Both the position numbers and the translations under genes were made by a program. A stretch of 64,000 bases of DNA from Prostheceraeus crozeri. Taxonomy: Eukaryota > Platyhelminthes > Polycladida > Euryleptidae. How positions within the stretch are numbered: the stretch's first letter is position 1; every line of letters begins with the position of its first letter. Below, piece after piece: positions 48,649 to 59,460 of the stretch. The notes under the pieces are model-generated. The model saw only the letters and a program-made list of their open reading frames with translations. It ran no database searches and was not told where the DNA came from. The DNA is taken from contig CAJQUW010009236.1 of NCBI GenBank assembly GCA_907163375.1, positions 248,001 to 312,000 of the forward strand, read 5' to 3'.

Positions 48649-49064
48649 TACTTCTTCTTCTTCTTCTTCCTAAGCGTTTGTCCCAATGGATGGCGGAGTC
48701 CGCTGCGTTGGTTCGTCGTCTCCACTTCACTCGGTCATGAGCGGGATGGGAACCGGTGGTTTTCATATCGTTGTGCAGGGTGTCCAGCCATCGTTGTTTC
48801 GGGCGGACTTTTGGTCTTCTACCGTCGACTTCGAGGTTGTACGCCACTTTTGCCAGGGAATCTCAAGCGCAGCATTTTCGTCTCCATGACTCCGAGTCGG
48901 CGTTGCACATCCTTGGTTGCAGGCCAGCACTCGGCACTGTAGAGCGCCGCAGGGCACACGACTGTACGGTAGACTTTCGACTTCAGGCGGTCGCTTATCC
49001 TCTTGTCACAGATTACACCAGCAGTCAGGCGCCATTTCATTCGTCGATGAAGCTGTTTCTAAAG
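48649..49064 (-). mobile_element. RTE-like LINE 3' end, internally deleted
   Basis: The minus strand reads WRLTAGVICDKRISDRLKSK, YRTVVCPAALYSAECWPATK and METKMLRL, then, after a deletion and frameshift near 48855, AYNLEVDGRRPKVRPKQRW, DTLHNDMKTTG and HDRVKWRRRTNAADSA. These are the conserved post-RT segments of RTE-clade LINEs. The 3' end is a (GAA)n microsatellite tail (48649-48671), as LINE insertions often leave. The segment normally lying between MLRL and the GRP.GRPK.RW motif, including the LGHVLR-type block, is missing. It is 5'-truncated and dead. Confidence 0.9.
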
Positions 49065-50029
49065 AATTCCCAGATCGCAACCATCAAATAAGCTTAATTA
49101 TAAGCTGTCCTTTGGAAAATTTGTTTTTGATTTGAATTTTGAACGATTTAAATTTTGAAATTTAAACGAATTGCAGTACATTTAAAATTAGCCAGAATGC
49201 TGCCAAATAATTACAAGAGAAAAATAATATTTTACACATCAAAGCCCCATGACTTAATTGCTAAACATTATGGCACAAAAACTCAAGTCGAATAATCATT
49301 TGGGTCAGAGATACACGTCCTTGAAGTTTTGCGCACATTATGACTCACCTAGTATATGCTAGAATAAAAGAGAAACTGCATCGAACCAGATCATCTATAA
49401 AATCATGTTCGGAATGCCCTGGATAGCTGTATATTCGGGATTTTTAGATTAGCAACTCAATTTGTCAAATACATGCGTATTATCTTTTGGATGAATGACT
49501 ATGACATTATATAATTTGGATCTTTACTAACTGAATGAACTCGTAAACAGGCCAGATATTTGCATGAAAGGCGTAGCACAATAATCAATATAATGCAAAT
49601 TAATTGATACAAACATGCAAGCGTCGTAGATTGACATTCGGTAGATGTATATTGCTTATCACTGTTACCAGTAAATCCACTCATTACATTTTCATCGGAA
49701 ATTGTAGATTGAACACATATGGGTTCTGCTGCGGTTAATTCGTGAAGGTAAAATATTTCGACGGGGTTAGTTAACAAAATGACTTTAAGCACACAATCTT
49801 TTACATTGTATATATGGCCTAGCGAATGCAGTTTCATTTTTATGCTGCTTAATGTAAATGTTATGAATTAAATGTAATTACTTTATTGCCATCCACATCC
49901 ATGCTCTGCGATTGGCCAAGTGATAATCATGCTTAATTATTTTTTTTTGTCTGATGAAACTGTGCTTCTGTCAAGTTTGCAAAAAGTAGCAATAAAAGGG
50001 GTGCTTATTACAGACCATAAGATGATAGC

Positions 50030-50165
50030 CAGACGCCTCGTCGAAGTCGAAGTCCCGTAGTCTTACAAATTTCGGACTTGTAATTTCCGAAGTCAGAGTA
50101 GCAGTCATGAAATGATAGGACTCCGACTTATGACTAGACCGGAGTTCCTCTGTTCTCGAGTGCAA
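50030..50165. repeat. GACTTCG/CGAAGTC-rich patch
   Basis: CGAAGTC, CGGACTTG, CCGAAGTC and CTCCGACTT recur in both orientations within about 130 bp and raise local GC content. Dense short inverted motifs like these are typical of hAT subterminal regions. No terminal repeats or target duplication were found. Confidence 0.35.
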
Positions 50166-51117
50166 TTTTCGGCTGACATCCGAATTCGCCTTAAGGTTAA
50201 TACCGAGGTTAATGCGATAGTTTGCCGAGTAATGATGGCTAAAACTTTTCGGTTGCAGTTTTTATTCCACTGTATTTCTCACTCTGATGGACATGCATGC
50301 CTCTATGTAACTTGACTATCTTCAAGAAATCTTAAAAGATATCATGTAATAGTTTCGATTATCAAATTTTGAAATTTTTGAGAAATTGTTCGCTGAAGGA
50401 TTTTATGCATAGGCTATGCATTCGTTTGGAAAATATAGCTGAACAGTATACATTTATGCATCAGGCGCTGATACCTTGGTGGGCTAGAAAGTGCATATAG
50501 AATAATGTCATACCAACTACATCAATGTGGTAATGCTAATAGCTACAAATGCTTATGTGATCTCATGACCTTGACTATTTGCAACTTGACGTTAATTTCG
50601 GCCAATACAAAGTTTCTGTCCCTGACGAAGCGGCAGAAATTTGCTTCGCACTTCCCAAATATTCGAGTTATTATTTATAAATTCAAAGGATTGGTAAGGT
50701 ATAAGTGACATATAATACTCTGATGTAAGCGGTTCGAAATTTTCCTGATCAGACCAAACTTCTGATAAAATGATTTTTTAATTGAACTTTGCCTTCAGAA
50801 CAATATCAAATAATTACGTGTGGTACATTACAATACGATGAAAACATGTGTACGTAATGTGAATAAAGTAATTAAATGTTGAGTTGCATCCTCAGTTGAA
50901 AAGTGGGAACAGACCTGAATAGCTGCCATTTCATCCGGTATCAGGAATCATTAGCAAGCCTAGTTGACATCTCTCAACATCCACACAACTCCCTACTTAA
51001 AGTTGCAGCCATGCCAGGATGAATTCGAGATTTGCAATTAGCAAGTTATTGAAATTTGGACGGTTATTCATTAAATATCACATAAAACACACAACTGACA
51101 AATCTACTACACAAAAC

Positions 51118-51980
51118 TACACTGTAACCGACGATTATCCTACAAAATCACTGACAAAATGAACTCACGATTGTCACCTCCAATATCCTGCGATGTCCGA
51201 CGAATTTGTAGGTTTTCCACAATGTAGGTTCTCCGAAATTCTGTTGGCTTTTGTCGATTATCATTTTATTTATGTTACTAATATTATCATTTTCTTAATA
51301 GTCCGTGAAGATTGATATCCGATATTCTATAGGATACTTTTGCTCAATTTTTATGCAATATTGGAATTAAATTTCACAGTGCAGGTAGAAGAATATTGAA
51401 AATTCGCTTTTTTGTGAAATATACTGCTCTAATTGATGAGAGATCATGCAAAATTTCAAAATTACTGCAGGCATGCAAAGCAATTTATGATGACAATAAT
51501 CTCAAAATGTACAGAATTTATATGAAAATCAAAAATGAGGCTACCAACTTGACTTTAAAGTTTAAATAATCATAGTGTTTAATACATACAATACAATCAT
51601 GGCTTTCAACAATCAATCAATATTGGACTCTGATGATGAATTATTTCCCGAGAAGCTAGAGGCATTTTCAATCACGGTTCTGTAAAGTCATCAATTAATT
51701 TGTAATTCAACAAAACTGTTAAATTAGTGATTGCTTCACTTTTGGGCAATCTGTATTATTGTGTGGCAAAACCATGATTTATTTTGACATAATTTAATTA
51801 ACCACCTACATTTTTGATTTAATTTTAGCCATAATTCATTGATATTCATTTTGTCGCTTCTTGTCAGTTATTGTAGGTGTTCAGTGGCAATCATCCTACA
51901 AGAGCTAACAGTGACTATCAAAATAGATTTTGTAGGATAAATGTCTGTCAATTGTCAGTCAACGGTTTATAGTGTACTGG
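51118..51980. repeat. Possible old DNA transposon with diverged TIRs
   Basis: ACACTGTAACCG and ATTATCCTACAAAATC at 51118-51150 have inverted counterparts GATTTTGTAGGATAAAT and CGGTTTATAGTGT at about 51930-51980. CCTACAA/TTGTAGG recurs several times inside both ends. The ends do not align without gaps, so this is tentative. Confidence 0.35.
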
Positions 51981-52539
51981 CTGTGTGTACTTAAGTTCGT
52001 TACTTCTGTTAATTTCAAACAGATGTAACGCCACAATTGACATCGAACGTTTTTTCGCTTCGATTTTCTCTTTATAAAATTAATTTCAAGTTTGATATAT
52101 TTATCCGCAAATTATGAGCATGCCTCCAAATAAATGATATTTAGGATTTAATAGATTACCTTAAGATCAGATTATTTTGATAAAAAGCTAACTCTTCGTC
52201 TGTGACTTTCTTCTACAATCTGTAACAAAAGTTTAAGACTACACTGCAGTTTTCACCAAGCTGTTGCAAAAAATATGGCCAAGCAAGTCAGTTTAGCAAT
52301 TTATTGCATTTATCACACAAAATAGCAAAATCTTACTAAAAGTCATTCCGACTAACTCCTTGACTCTACTAGAGTGCCATCAATTGCTTAATATCGTGTT
52401 GGCCCACAACGACTTCGGATTATTTTTATTTAGTCTCTGAGGCTTCTGTGTACCAAATTTCCCGAATACCGGAGCTCAGATCGCCTAAACTTTAGAGTCT
52501 AGTAAACTACTGTGTCGCCACTTTGCTTTTCAACATGCT

Positions 52540-52790
52540 GTATGTATGTAGCTATTCTTCAAGGGATTCAGGTCTAAACTGCTTCCAGGGTAGTCCAGAA
52601 CACTGATGCCGTTGTTTCTCAAATGTGACGCAATAATGTGGCTGCGAATGCAATGAGTGCCATCTTACATGAAAATCGAACACTCCAAGGCGTCGAATCG
52701 ATTTTGCAACTTTGCTCTTCAGAAACCATTCACCATTCATGATTGCGTTTTTTGACAAACAAGATAAGAAGCATCGGCCTCGAGAGTATA
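52540..52790 (-). pseudogene. Tc1-like (DD34E) transposase fragment
   Basis: On the minus strand the end of a Tc1-like transposase is readable: DGTHCIRSHIIASHLRNN, then GISVLDYPGSSLDLNPLKN. From the Asp of DGTHC (codon 52662-52664) to the Lys of NPLKN (52657-52659) there are exactly 34 residues, the DD34E spacing, but the family's Glu (NPIEN) is replaced by Lys. The Gln codon before DGTHC is now TAA, and a frameshift lies just upstream. About 80 codons survive. No terminal inverted repeat was found. Confidence 0.8.
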
Positions 52791-54239
52791 TAGGCAAATA
52801 ATCAGTGATGCCGGGAACTTTGTGGCTGGGTTGCCATCACTGCTGTGTCACAGTCCGACATGAGCGAATTCGGTTAATGCGTGTGGACGGTGACTGGACG
52901 GTGACTTCTAAGCATAGGACGACGTCGGCAATTTCTGGTTTAACAATTGGAATATGCAACGATGTGACCAAGTTGAGCACTTAACCAAGTGATTTACACC
53001 GACCTCTGAAACACATTTTTCTGACAAGATTCCAACTGGAAAATGAAAAACCTGGAATCGCTTGAAAGTAAGCCTATTTCCGCCTACCTCCACGAAAAGT
53101 CAGACTTTCCGGCAAACAATTTTATCAAAAATGTGCTTTTTAGATGTTGCACACTTCTGACATTGAAATTCAGATTTGAGACTTTCCCTGGAACAGGACT
53201 TACATGTTGTCCCAAGACCATTTTGATTAGGAACCGAATAAACCAAATGTGCATTGTGTTGCTGTAAACAGCAAGTAGGCCTATATGCAGCATAATTATT
53301 CTAATTTCATACGGTGTGGCAAATGTTCACCTTAAATTGAGGTATAGTTAAGAATGAAATAAAATTCATAGATCCGTCAGAGATCAACCAAGACACCAAC
53401 AAGGAAAATGACACGTGAAACTAGCACCATGCTTTTAGGGGATGGTGTATAAGTTAATCACTTAAATGAAGCCGTTGTTTTTCTATAATTTAAAAATCTG
53501 AATCACAATACGAAAAATATGAATAATTTTTGAAATCGAAGTTAAATTCTATGTTCTTTTTAACTTGAGTCTATAATCGAAATTGTAGGGAAAATAATTC
53601 GAAAATTCACTTGCTGTTTTTGAAATCGAAATCAAATTTCAAATACAACAGTTTGCTTGTCAGATCTAACTATATCTTATGTTTAGCCTACTTTTCTCTG
53701 TACCGCTTCAAATACCAATCCTGGTTTCCGTTTGATCATTAAGTATATTTCACATCTTCAGGTTCTTCAGTGATTTACAAGTGTTCTTCCAAGGTTCAAA
53801 GGTCTCAAAGGCAACTTGAAGGGCATTTAACGCCAAAGACAGCGTCTCGAGTAAGTGACTGATGCCAATTAACTTGACTGAAAACCCCATTGTTTATAGA
53901 GCAGCAGTTCATCAGTACGATAGTGACTTCAAAATCAGCTATGACATTGTCTACCACATAATTTCAATATCATTTCCACACAATTGATCACTCTGTATAA
54001 GAACCGTGACGGTTTTATGTCGTGAATCACTTCAACATCGATAAGACGTCCAATTAACGAATTTATTTCTGCGTTGATCCGTCGTGCACTTGCATTGTGA
54101 AATGCTGTTTACAATTAAAGTCGGAAGATCAGATGAATTGGTGTAATGAGCAAATATTGGATACGTTATCTAAGTCATGTAGGGATGGAAATTCAAATAG
54201 AAATCGCTTTCTGTTTCGCTCTTTGCTTGAACGCAATGT
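52791..54239. other. Gene-free DNA
   Basis: Unique AT-rich DNA. A 74-codon open frame at 53043-53267 (+) has no recognised motif. Upstream Tc1 material may reach a little past 52790. Confidence 0.5.
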
Positions 54240-54707
54240 GATTGGCTGAACGATGCCGAGTTTAATCCAGAGCGTATCGAAATAACGCATTGGCGGTCGC
54301 TTTCGGCGTCATTCATAACATAAAGGGTCAGCAATAGAACGAGATTAGTTACAGTGTGGTGATTTTAAGTCGGCGGTGCTTCTGAGCATTTTCAAATTTT
54401 CATTGACTTGTGAACTTCAAATCTTGGCTTCAGGCGGTGTTTTTGAACTGTTAGTAGTGTTATTAATCGGAATAGCTCTTCAACTAAAAATACCAACAGC
54501 AACACAATCGGCCACAAACAGTATTCAGCCCTTAATCACAGCCCTGTGAGCTTTTGGGCTGTATCAGATGGTGTAGGGGCATCGAACTTGGTCATACACA
54601 CGGACCAAGCTTCACTTCAAAGTGTGGAGTCCGCCGGGAAACGGAAGAAACGACAGCGTGCCTGCCATGTACCTTTGCTCGGTCCTCTCACACTCGCCGT
54701 TGAAAAC
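54240..54707 (+). promoter_or_regulatory. CpG-rich putative promoter and 5' UTR
   Basis: GC and CpG content rise sharply against both flanks. GATTGGCT (an inverted CCAAT box) is near 54240 and ATTGGCGG near 54290. No TATA box is obvious, which fits a CpG-type promoter. It leads directly into the ATG at 54708. The transcription start is unknown. Confidence 0.4.
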
Positions 54708-54971
54708 ATGTCGAGGATACACGCATGCACAACAGCAGCGGCTTTCTCCTTTACGCTTATCCTCTTCATCATCCAGATTCAAATGTTGGAGGCCACCATT
54801 GCCGATAAATACGACGAAAAATGTAGTAAGGTGAGATTACCTTTTAAATTTGCAGAGCCATACTTGGAATCGAGTAAGGCCAGAGCCGACACTGCTGACT
54901 TTATCGGATGTAGGCTGCGCCCTAGTCGCATCGGTGCACCGGGTAGAACAATCGGTGCTCCGAAAATATAA
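54708..54971 (+). CDS. Putative secreted protein, first exon or small ORF
   Basis: ATG at 54708 (context AAAACATGT) opens a typical signal peptide: MSRIHACTTAAAFSFTLILF, then IIQIQMLEATIA, with likely cleavage before DKYDEKCSK. Two readings are possible. The codon AAG at 54828-54830 is followed by a good splice donor (GTGAGA), giving a 41-codon first exon in phase 0. Read through, the frame gives an 87-residue protein with two Cys after the signal and a repeated RIGAPGR/TIGAP end, stopping TAA at 54969. An in-frame ATG at 54546 would add 54 residues and bury the signal, so I prefer 54708. No family is recognised and no downstream exon was found. The CpG-rich surroundings support a real 5' end of a gene. 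Confidence 0.45.
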   Translation: MSRIHACTTAAAFSFTLILFIIQIQMLEATIADKYDEKCSKVRLPFKFAEPYLESSKARADTADFIGCRLRPSRIGAPGRTIGAPKI

Positions 54972-57477
54972 TTAAGTTGCGCTCAAGCACTTATCAGAGA
55001 CATCTGAAGTCATTATGGATATTGTAGAAACCCAATTCGAATGCAAATAGCCTGCAATTAAAAAAATGACTTCAAAATTCATAAATCTAAACTTACATGT
55101 ATTGCAGCTGATAGATTGAGGATATTACTAAATTAATCCTGAGGCATCTAGAAAAAAATGAATTTTACGACAGAGAACTTAGATGAACGGAAACTGAATG
55201 CGACTGAATTACAATATGCATGTAGATGAGTGCATGTCGATAATTTTTAGTTTGTTAAATTACTTGCCTAGAAAAGCAATGTTCATATTTTTCTCTTGCA
55301 TATGGCCGATGTTGATGTTATGTTTTCCTTCACAAATGGGGATATTTCTCTCATCGGTCTAACTATCTCATCTTTGAATGAAGGAGTCGATTGCAGGCAA
55401 ACATCTTTTGATCCGATTAACGATGTACAAAGCATCAAAGCTGAAATTTACCGGTTCTTCAGTGAGTGAATTTGATATGTATTTATGCTTTAATTGTTTA
55501 TCAACAGATGAAAATACGACATCAGTATTGAACACAGGAATTTTCAGATGTGAGCCAAGGGGAATAATTTTTGAACAAATTGTCGTAAACATGTTTACGA
55601 AGAAAGCGTTAATTGCATGTTCGTTGGCAGATTTCTGGCAGATGTGTCATTCGTACAACTGTGTTTACGAAATGCTGATTGGATTGATTTTAGTTAATCG
55701 ATCAAGACGAATTTTGTCTAAATACTAAATAGACCTGAGGCGAGCCCTGAAAATTCAGACCCATTACATTTATCCATGCTACTGACAACCGGAGCGATGT
55801 CACAGAGTATGAAAGTGCCAAAAAGATCTCCAGTGTTGCAGCAACTGTGTGTCGTGGCGGTTCCAAGTTAGATACATTGTAGAAATATGAATGATTATTA
55901 CAGTTGCTTAATAAGTCTATAAACGGCCACGTCTTATAAAAACAAGAAATTTGCGCCGATCACAGTCAGCCTTGAATATTTCAATTAATATTTCGGTTAC
56001 TTATCTATCTAAACAGTCTAAACGAAGAATAATTCAAGAAGTCTGAAATAAACTTGATTACTATTACTATAATATTAAGGTTGACGGCATCTTCATTTCA
56101 TGCATTGGTGTGATGCTGTCGCCATTTTTGAGTAACTTATTACATAAATAGCACTTTCGTGTAAATACATGCATGTAATGAATAATATTGTGTGAATAAT
56201 GCATAGCGCCTCCGCGGTAGAACTTAAGCGGGTATGCTGCATTGGTTCATAGTATTCGCTTCCATCCATAGATCTTGCAATAGCAGAAAAACAGGCAGAA
56301 TAGATTGACGGTAGCGTTTGAAAAGACAACAAATAGAGGAGTGAAGAATGCTTTTGTGATTGCCATCCTAGCTTTTGCTTTACGTAGTCAGTCAGATGAT
56401 TAATGAATCATTGAAACGAAAATCAAGTATAGCTCAATATTCTCTTATTTCAGATCAGAATGCGAAATGCATGGTCTTTGCTCTGTATTCACAAATATAA
56501 ACTATTTTTTTTAATTATAGGCAACAAACATATTTTTTTTACATTATCATTATAACAACAGCGAGCGAGTTGCATCATTGGAGGAAGAGCTCAATAACTG
56601 GAGACTCTCAAAAAAATTTTAATTTTGTCGTATTTTACTGTTGGAAATGTAAAGAAACCATCTGGCAATACATTAGCAAACACATTTGAGTACAAAGGGT
56701 TTATAACATGAATTCAGTCAATTCATTCGACGATTTTCGTCCATATACGAGCAAGAATGCCGTTGAATGCAAAAACACGATCAAGGGTGCCGCGATGCGA
56801 ATAAGATTGAGAAACACTGGTATGTACAGACCAAGTCACGAGAAAATTGAAATTCATGTTATATGACACTAGCTAGGCCTAGCATTCAAATCACCTGGTA
56901 CTTCTCAGATTATCGCTCCAACAACCTTGCCCATGCAACCTGCATCACGAATCATGAAGTTTCCCCACTGATGCATATCATTTAGGTCTTATGGATAATT
57001 TTGATGTCGACCTGCATTCTCACAAAGAAGGATATTTATCTCTCTTATTACAAATGACATATAGACGCCTTTCACAATGAACTATTTTTGTAAATGCATA
57101 TTCACCCTTCTTTCGCTAAATGGCAATCATTGCTTTTGTATGATAAACTCGAGAAGTAAACAATTCATCCAAGGGCATTGTTCTAAGGTCAATTGTCACT
57201 TAAAAGTATTTTCACTCAATTCCTATAAAATACTAATCCATTCTTCTTATCGTCTATCATCATTCTTTCCGTAGCACAGCAGCCAGAATCAATTTCTGTG
57301 GGGTATCAGATAAAAGCTGTCACTCTCCCAAGTCACTTCCAAATGAAAAAGTCACTTTGCACCATCGTAATACACATTTTATTTACTTTGAATTTCACAT
57401 TATGCGAGTAGGCCTGCATCTCTATGCAAAAATTCACTAAACGCTTTGATCTTTACATGTCTCATCTGCTGACAATT
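54972..57477. other. Gene-free or intronic DNA
   Basis: If 54708-54830 is a first exon this is its intron. An open frame of 116 codons lies at 55378-55728 (+), Cys-containing and unrecognised, with the reverse strand also partly open. Nothing else was seen. Confidence 0.4.
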
Positions 57478-57545
57478 GGTAGGATAGCTCAGGTGGTTGA
57501 GGGCCGCACATCAGTAAGTTGATGCAGAAGGTACCTGGTTCGAGT
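57478..57545 (+). repeat. tRNA-like SINE head
   Basis: GGTAGGATAGCTCAGGTGG contains a good pol III A box (TAGCTCAGGTGG, 57485-57496). GGTTCGAGT (57537-57545) is a good B box at normal spacing. The acceptor and T stems do not close, so it is not a functional tRNA but a tRNA-derived SINE or tRNA pseudogene. The sequence after the B box switches abruptly to a different, CGGATC-rich type. Confidence 0.6.
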
Positions 57546-57610
57546 TAGAGATGTGTGAATCCGATCCGATCCGAAGTCGGATCGCGATTTACTGTCATAC
57601 CAGTCAGATA
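57546..57610 (+). repeat. Possible hAT end inside the tRNA-like sequence
   Basis: TAGAGATGTGTGAATCCGAT starts right after the B box and is followed by GATCC/GGATC repeats in both orientations (GATCCGATCCGAAGTCGGATC). This recalls the TAGGGATTGCA end and ATCCGG repeats of the hAT element at 39888. No second end was found, so only one terminus may remain. Confidence 0.35.
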
Positions 57611-58204
57611 GAACAGAATTCGAGTCTGCCCATCTCCGGAGTTACCACCGCTCTCACTGGAAGTTACTAACCCATACCTGATAGGAGTTGCTAGTGGTTG
57701 AAGACTCTCTCTAAAATTGGGTGAAGTAGGTCCATTGTCCATGTCTGTACATTTACACTGATTGAAATGAAGTTTGCATGCAGTCTTAACGAATGAAATG
57801 ATTCTTCTGATTGAAGAACTTTTAGTCAAGGATTTATAACCTGAACTCAGAATTAAATCCTTGGCGCTTTTACTGATTTGGATTGCAATTCATTTCGGCC
57901 CTGAATACTGATATAATGATCTTTCGGCAAGCAGTCACTTCTGTTTTGAAAGGAAGGACGATGAAGATACACCACATGCATGAGCATCAGCCATTCCATC
58001 AAGTAATGTGATACCTTCTTTATATTTTCATTCCTCTAAAAGAAATCAGTTGAGGATGCAGAAACTATTTTTATCACAGATGAAGGATCTGGCTGGGATG
58101 GAAGAATGATGGCACTTTCTCCAATTTTCTCTAATTGTTTTAAACAGTCATCGTTCATTCTTGTTTTTGAGAAGTATCTGTAAGATACTCATGCTGTATC
58201 AGTC

Positions 58205-58270
58205 TAAGATTCCGTCTAAGATGCTCAAATGAGACAGTGCTTAACAATTCCGTCTAAGATGTTTGAAATG
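58205..58270 (+). repeat. Short tandem duplication
   Basis: ATTCCGTCTAAGATG(CTC)AAATGAGA occurs twice about 44 bp apart, with a few differences. Confidence 0.5.
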
Positions 58271-59324
58271 AGAAATGTGATCCATTCGTTGCAGAAAATA
58301 ATGAGAAATCCTCAACTCAATTAGTTGCTAGTCTAAAATCAATCGTTAACAGATACTCATCTGGATGGCTTCCTAAGTTAATTTCACTCGTTCAATAAAG
58401 CATGCCTGTCAACATGGAAATGGACTGTTTATCTCAAGCTGGTTTGAGTGGGAACTGAATCAAGTTCGCTGCTGCACAAGATGACTATTCGAATTTTTAT
58501 GTCCGTCATTGATTGGTTGGCAATAGATGAACGTGCCAAAGTTTTCATAATCAGATATTCAGTTGAACAAGATGCTACAAGAAGGATCCAACTAACGCAA
58601 AATTGAACTCCATTTTAACATCCATTTCATAATTGCTGTGATCGTAATTTAAAAAAGAGGAATTCAACTTCCATGATCACACATCCATTGGACTTCATGG
58701 AATACCTCAACTAATCGAGTTTTAAGTGGAAACTTAATACTTCAATTTTCCATCTTTTAAAATTGATTACATTTTACTTACTTGAAGAAGAGTTGATATT
58801 GATAAGCACTGCGAAAGCGGGAAATAAAAGTTGTTACTTCGTACATGCAAAGTCTAGGAGCTTCTTGCCACAGATTTGAGTCGAATAGCTGAAATTCGTT
58901 GTTTGTTCCGTGATATGTTTTAGATATGGAAAGGGCGCAGTGAGCATGGAGCATATTTTAGAAAAGAGGAAGCAATTTCATTTGCCAAGTGCATATGAAG
59001 TGAAATCAGTGCAAGAGAATACGCAAAGAGAAAAGAAATCTCAGATGCATCTTTACTTACTCATGTAACATTCGTCAAGCAAAATAACGTGTGCATTTCC
59101 CGATCGAGCGATGTGATAGATATCAGGGATACCAGTGATAAATACTAGTATCAGTGATGTGATTATTTCTTCTATTCTATGAATTCCTTCGTTGCCTTAT
59201 ATTTTTTTAAAGTTTCCTTTTTTCCTCAAATCCATGGCAAAACAAATTGGAGCAAGGGTGGTAATTATTCTACATTCTCAATGACGCCCTCATGAACAAC
59301 TACTTAAGCAACCTTGCCACATGT

Positions 59325-59460
59325 GCTCCCAAAAATCTCTGAGTCACCTTCCTGAAGCTCCAATGAAAGACTCTCTTGAAAGACTAAGACGCCCGTGTGA
59401 GGGTCCAAGGTGTCCCCAACAATCTCTAAGGCGTCTTCGTAAAGCTGAGTAATAAAGCAT
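59325..59460 (-). repeat. Two-unit 80-bp repeat, coding-like on the minus strand
   Basis: TCCC(A)AAAATCTCTGAGTCACC.TCCTGAAGCT and TCCCCAACAATCTCTAAGGCGTCTTCGTAAAGCT are diverged copies. On the minus strand both read L(Y/Q)E..(A/D).EI(V/F)G in the same frame. The unit may be a minisatellite or a decayed repeat exon. Confidence 0.4.

Larger units (their letters stand above)
49065..52539. other. Gene-free DNA with faint repeat traces
   Basis: AT-rich. Two traces stand out: GAAGTC/GACTTC-rich DNA at 50030-50165 and a possible diverged inverted repeat bracketing 51118-51980. Open frames near 49499-49837 (-) and 50505-50708 (+) are unrecognised. Confidence 0.45.

Noticed and set aside
48686-49135. 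Plus-strand open frames over the LINE
   Set aside because: They are shadows of the RTE-like minus-strand coding relic.
57276-57330. Third copy of the long-TIR MITE (GCAGCCAGAATCAATTTCTG)
   Set aside because: Only about 25-30 bases resemble the MITE end, and no second arm was found.
57478-57545. Functional tRNA gene
   Set aside because: A and B boxes are present but the acceptor, D and T stems do not close.
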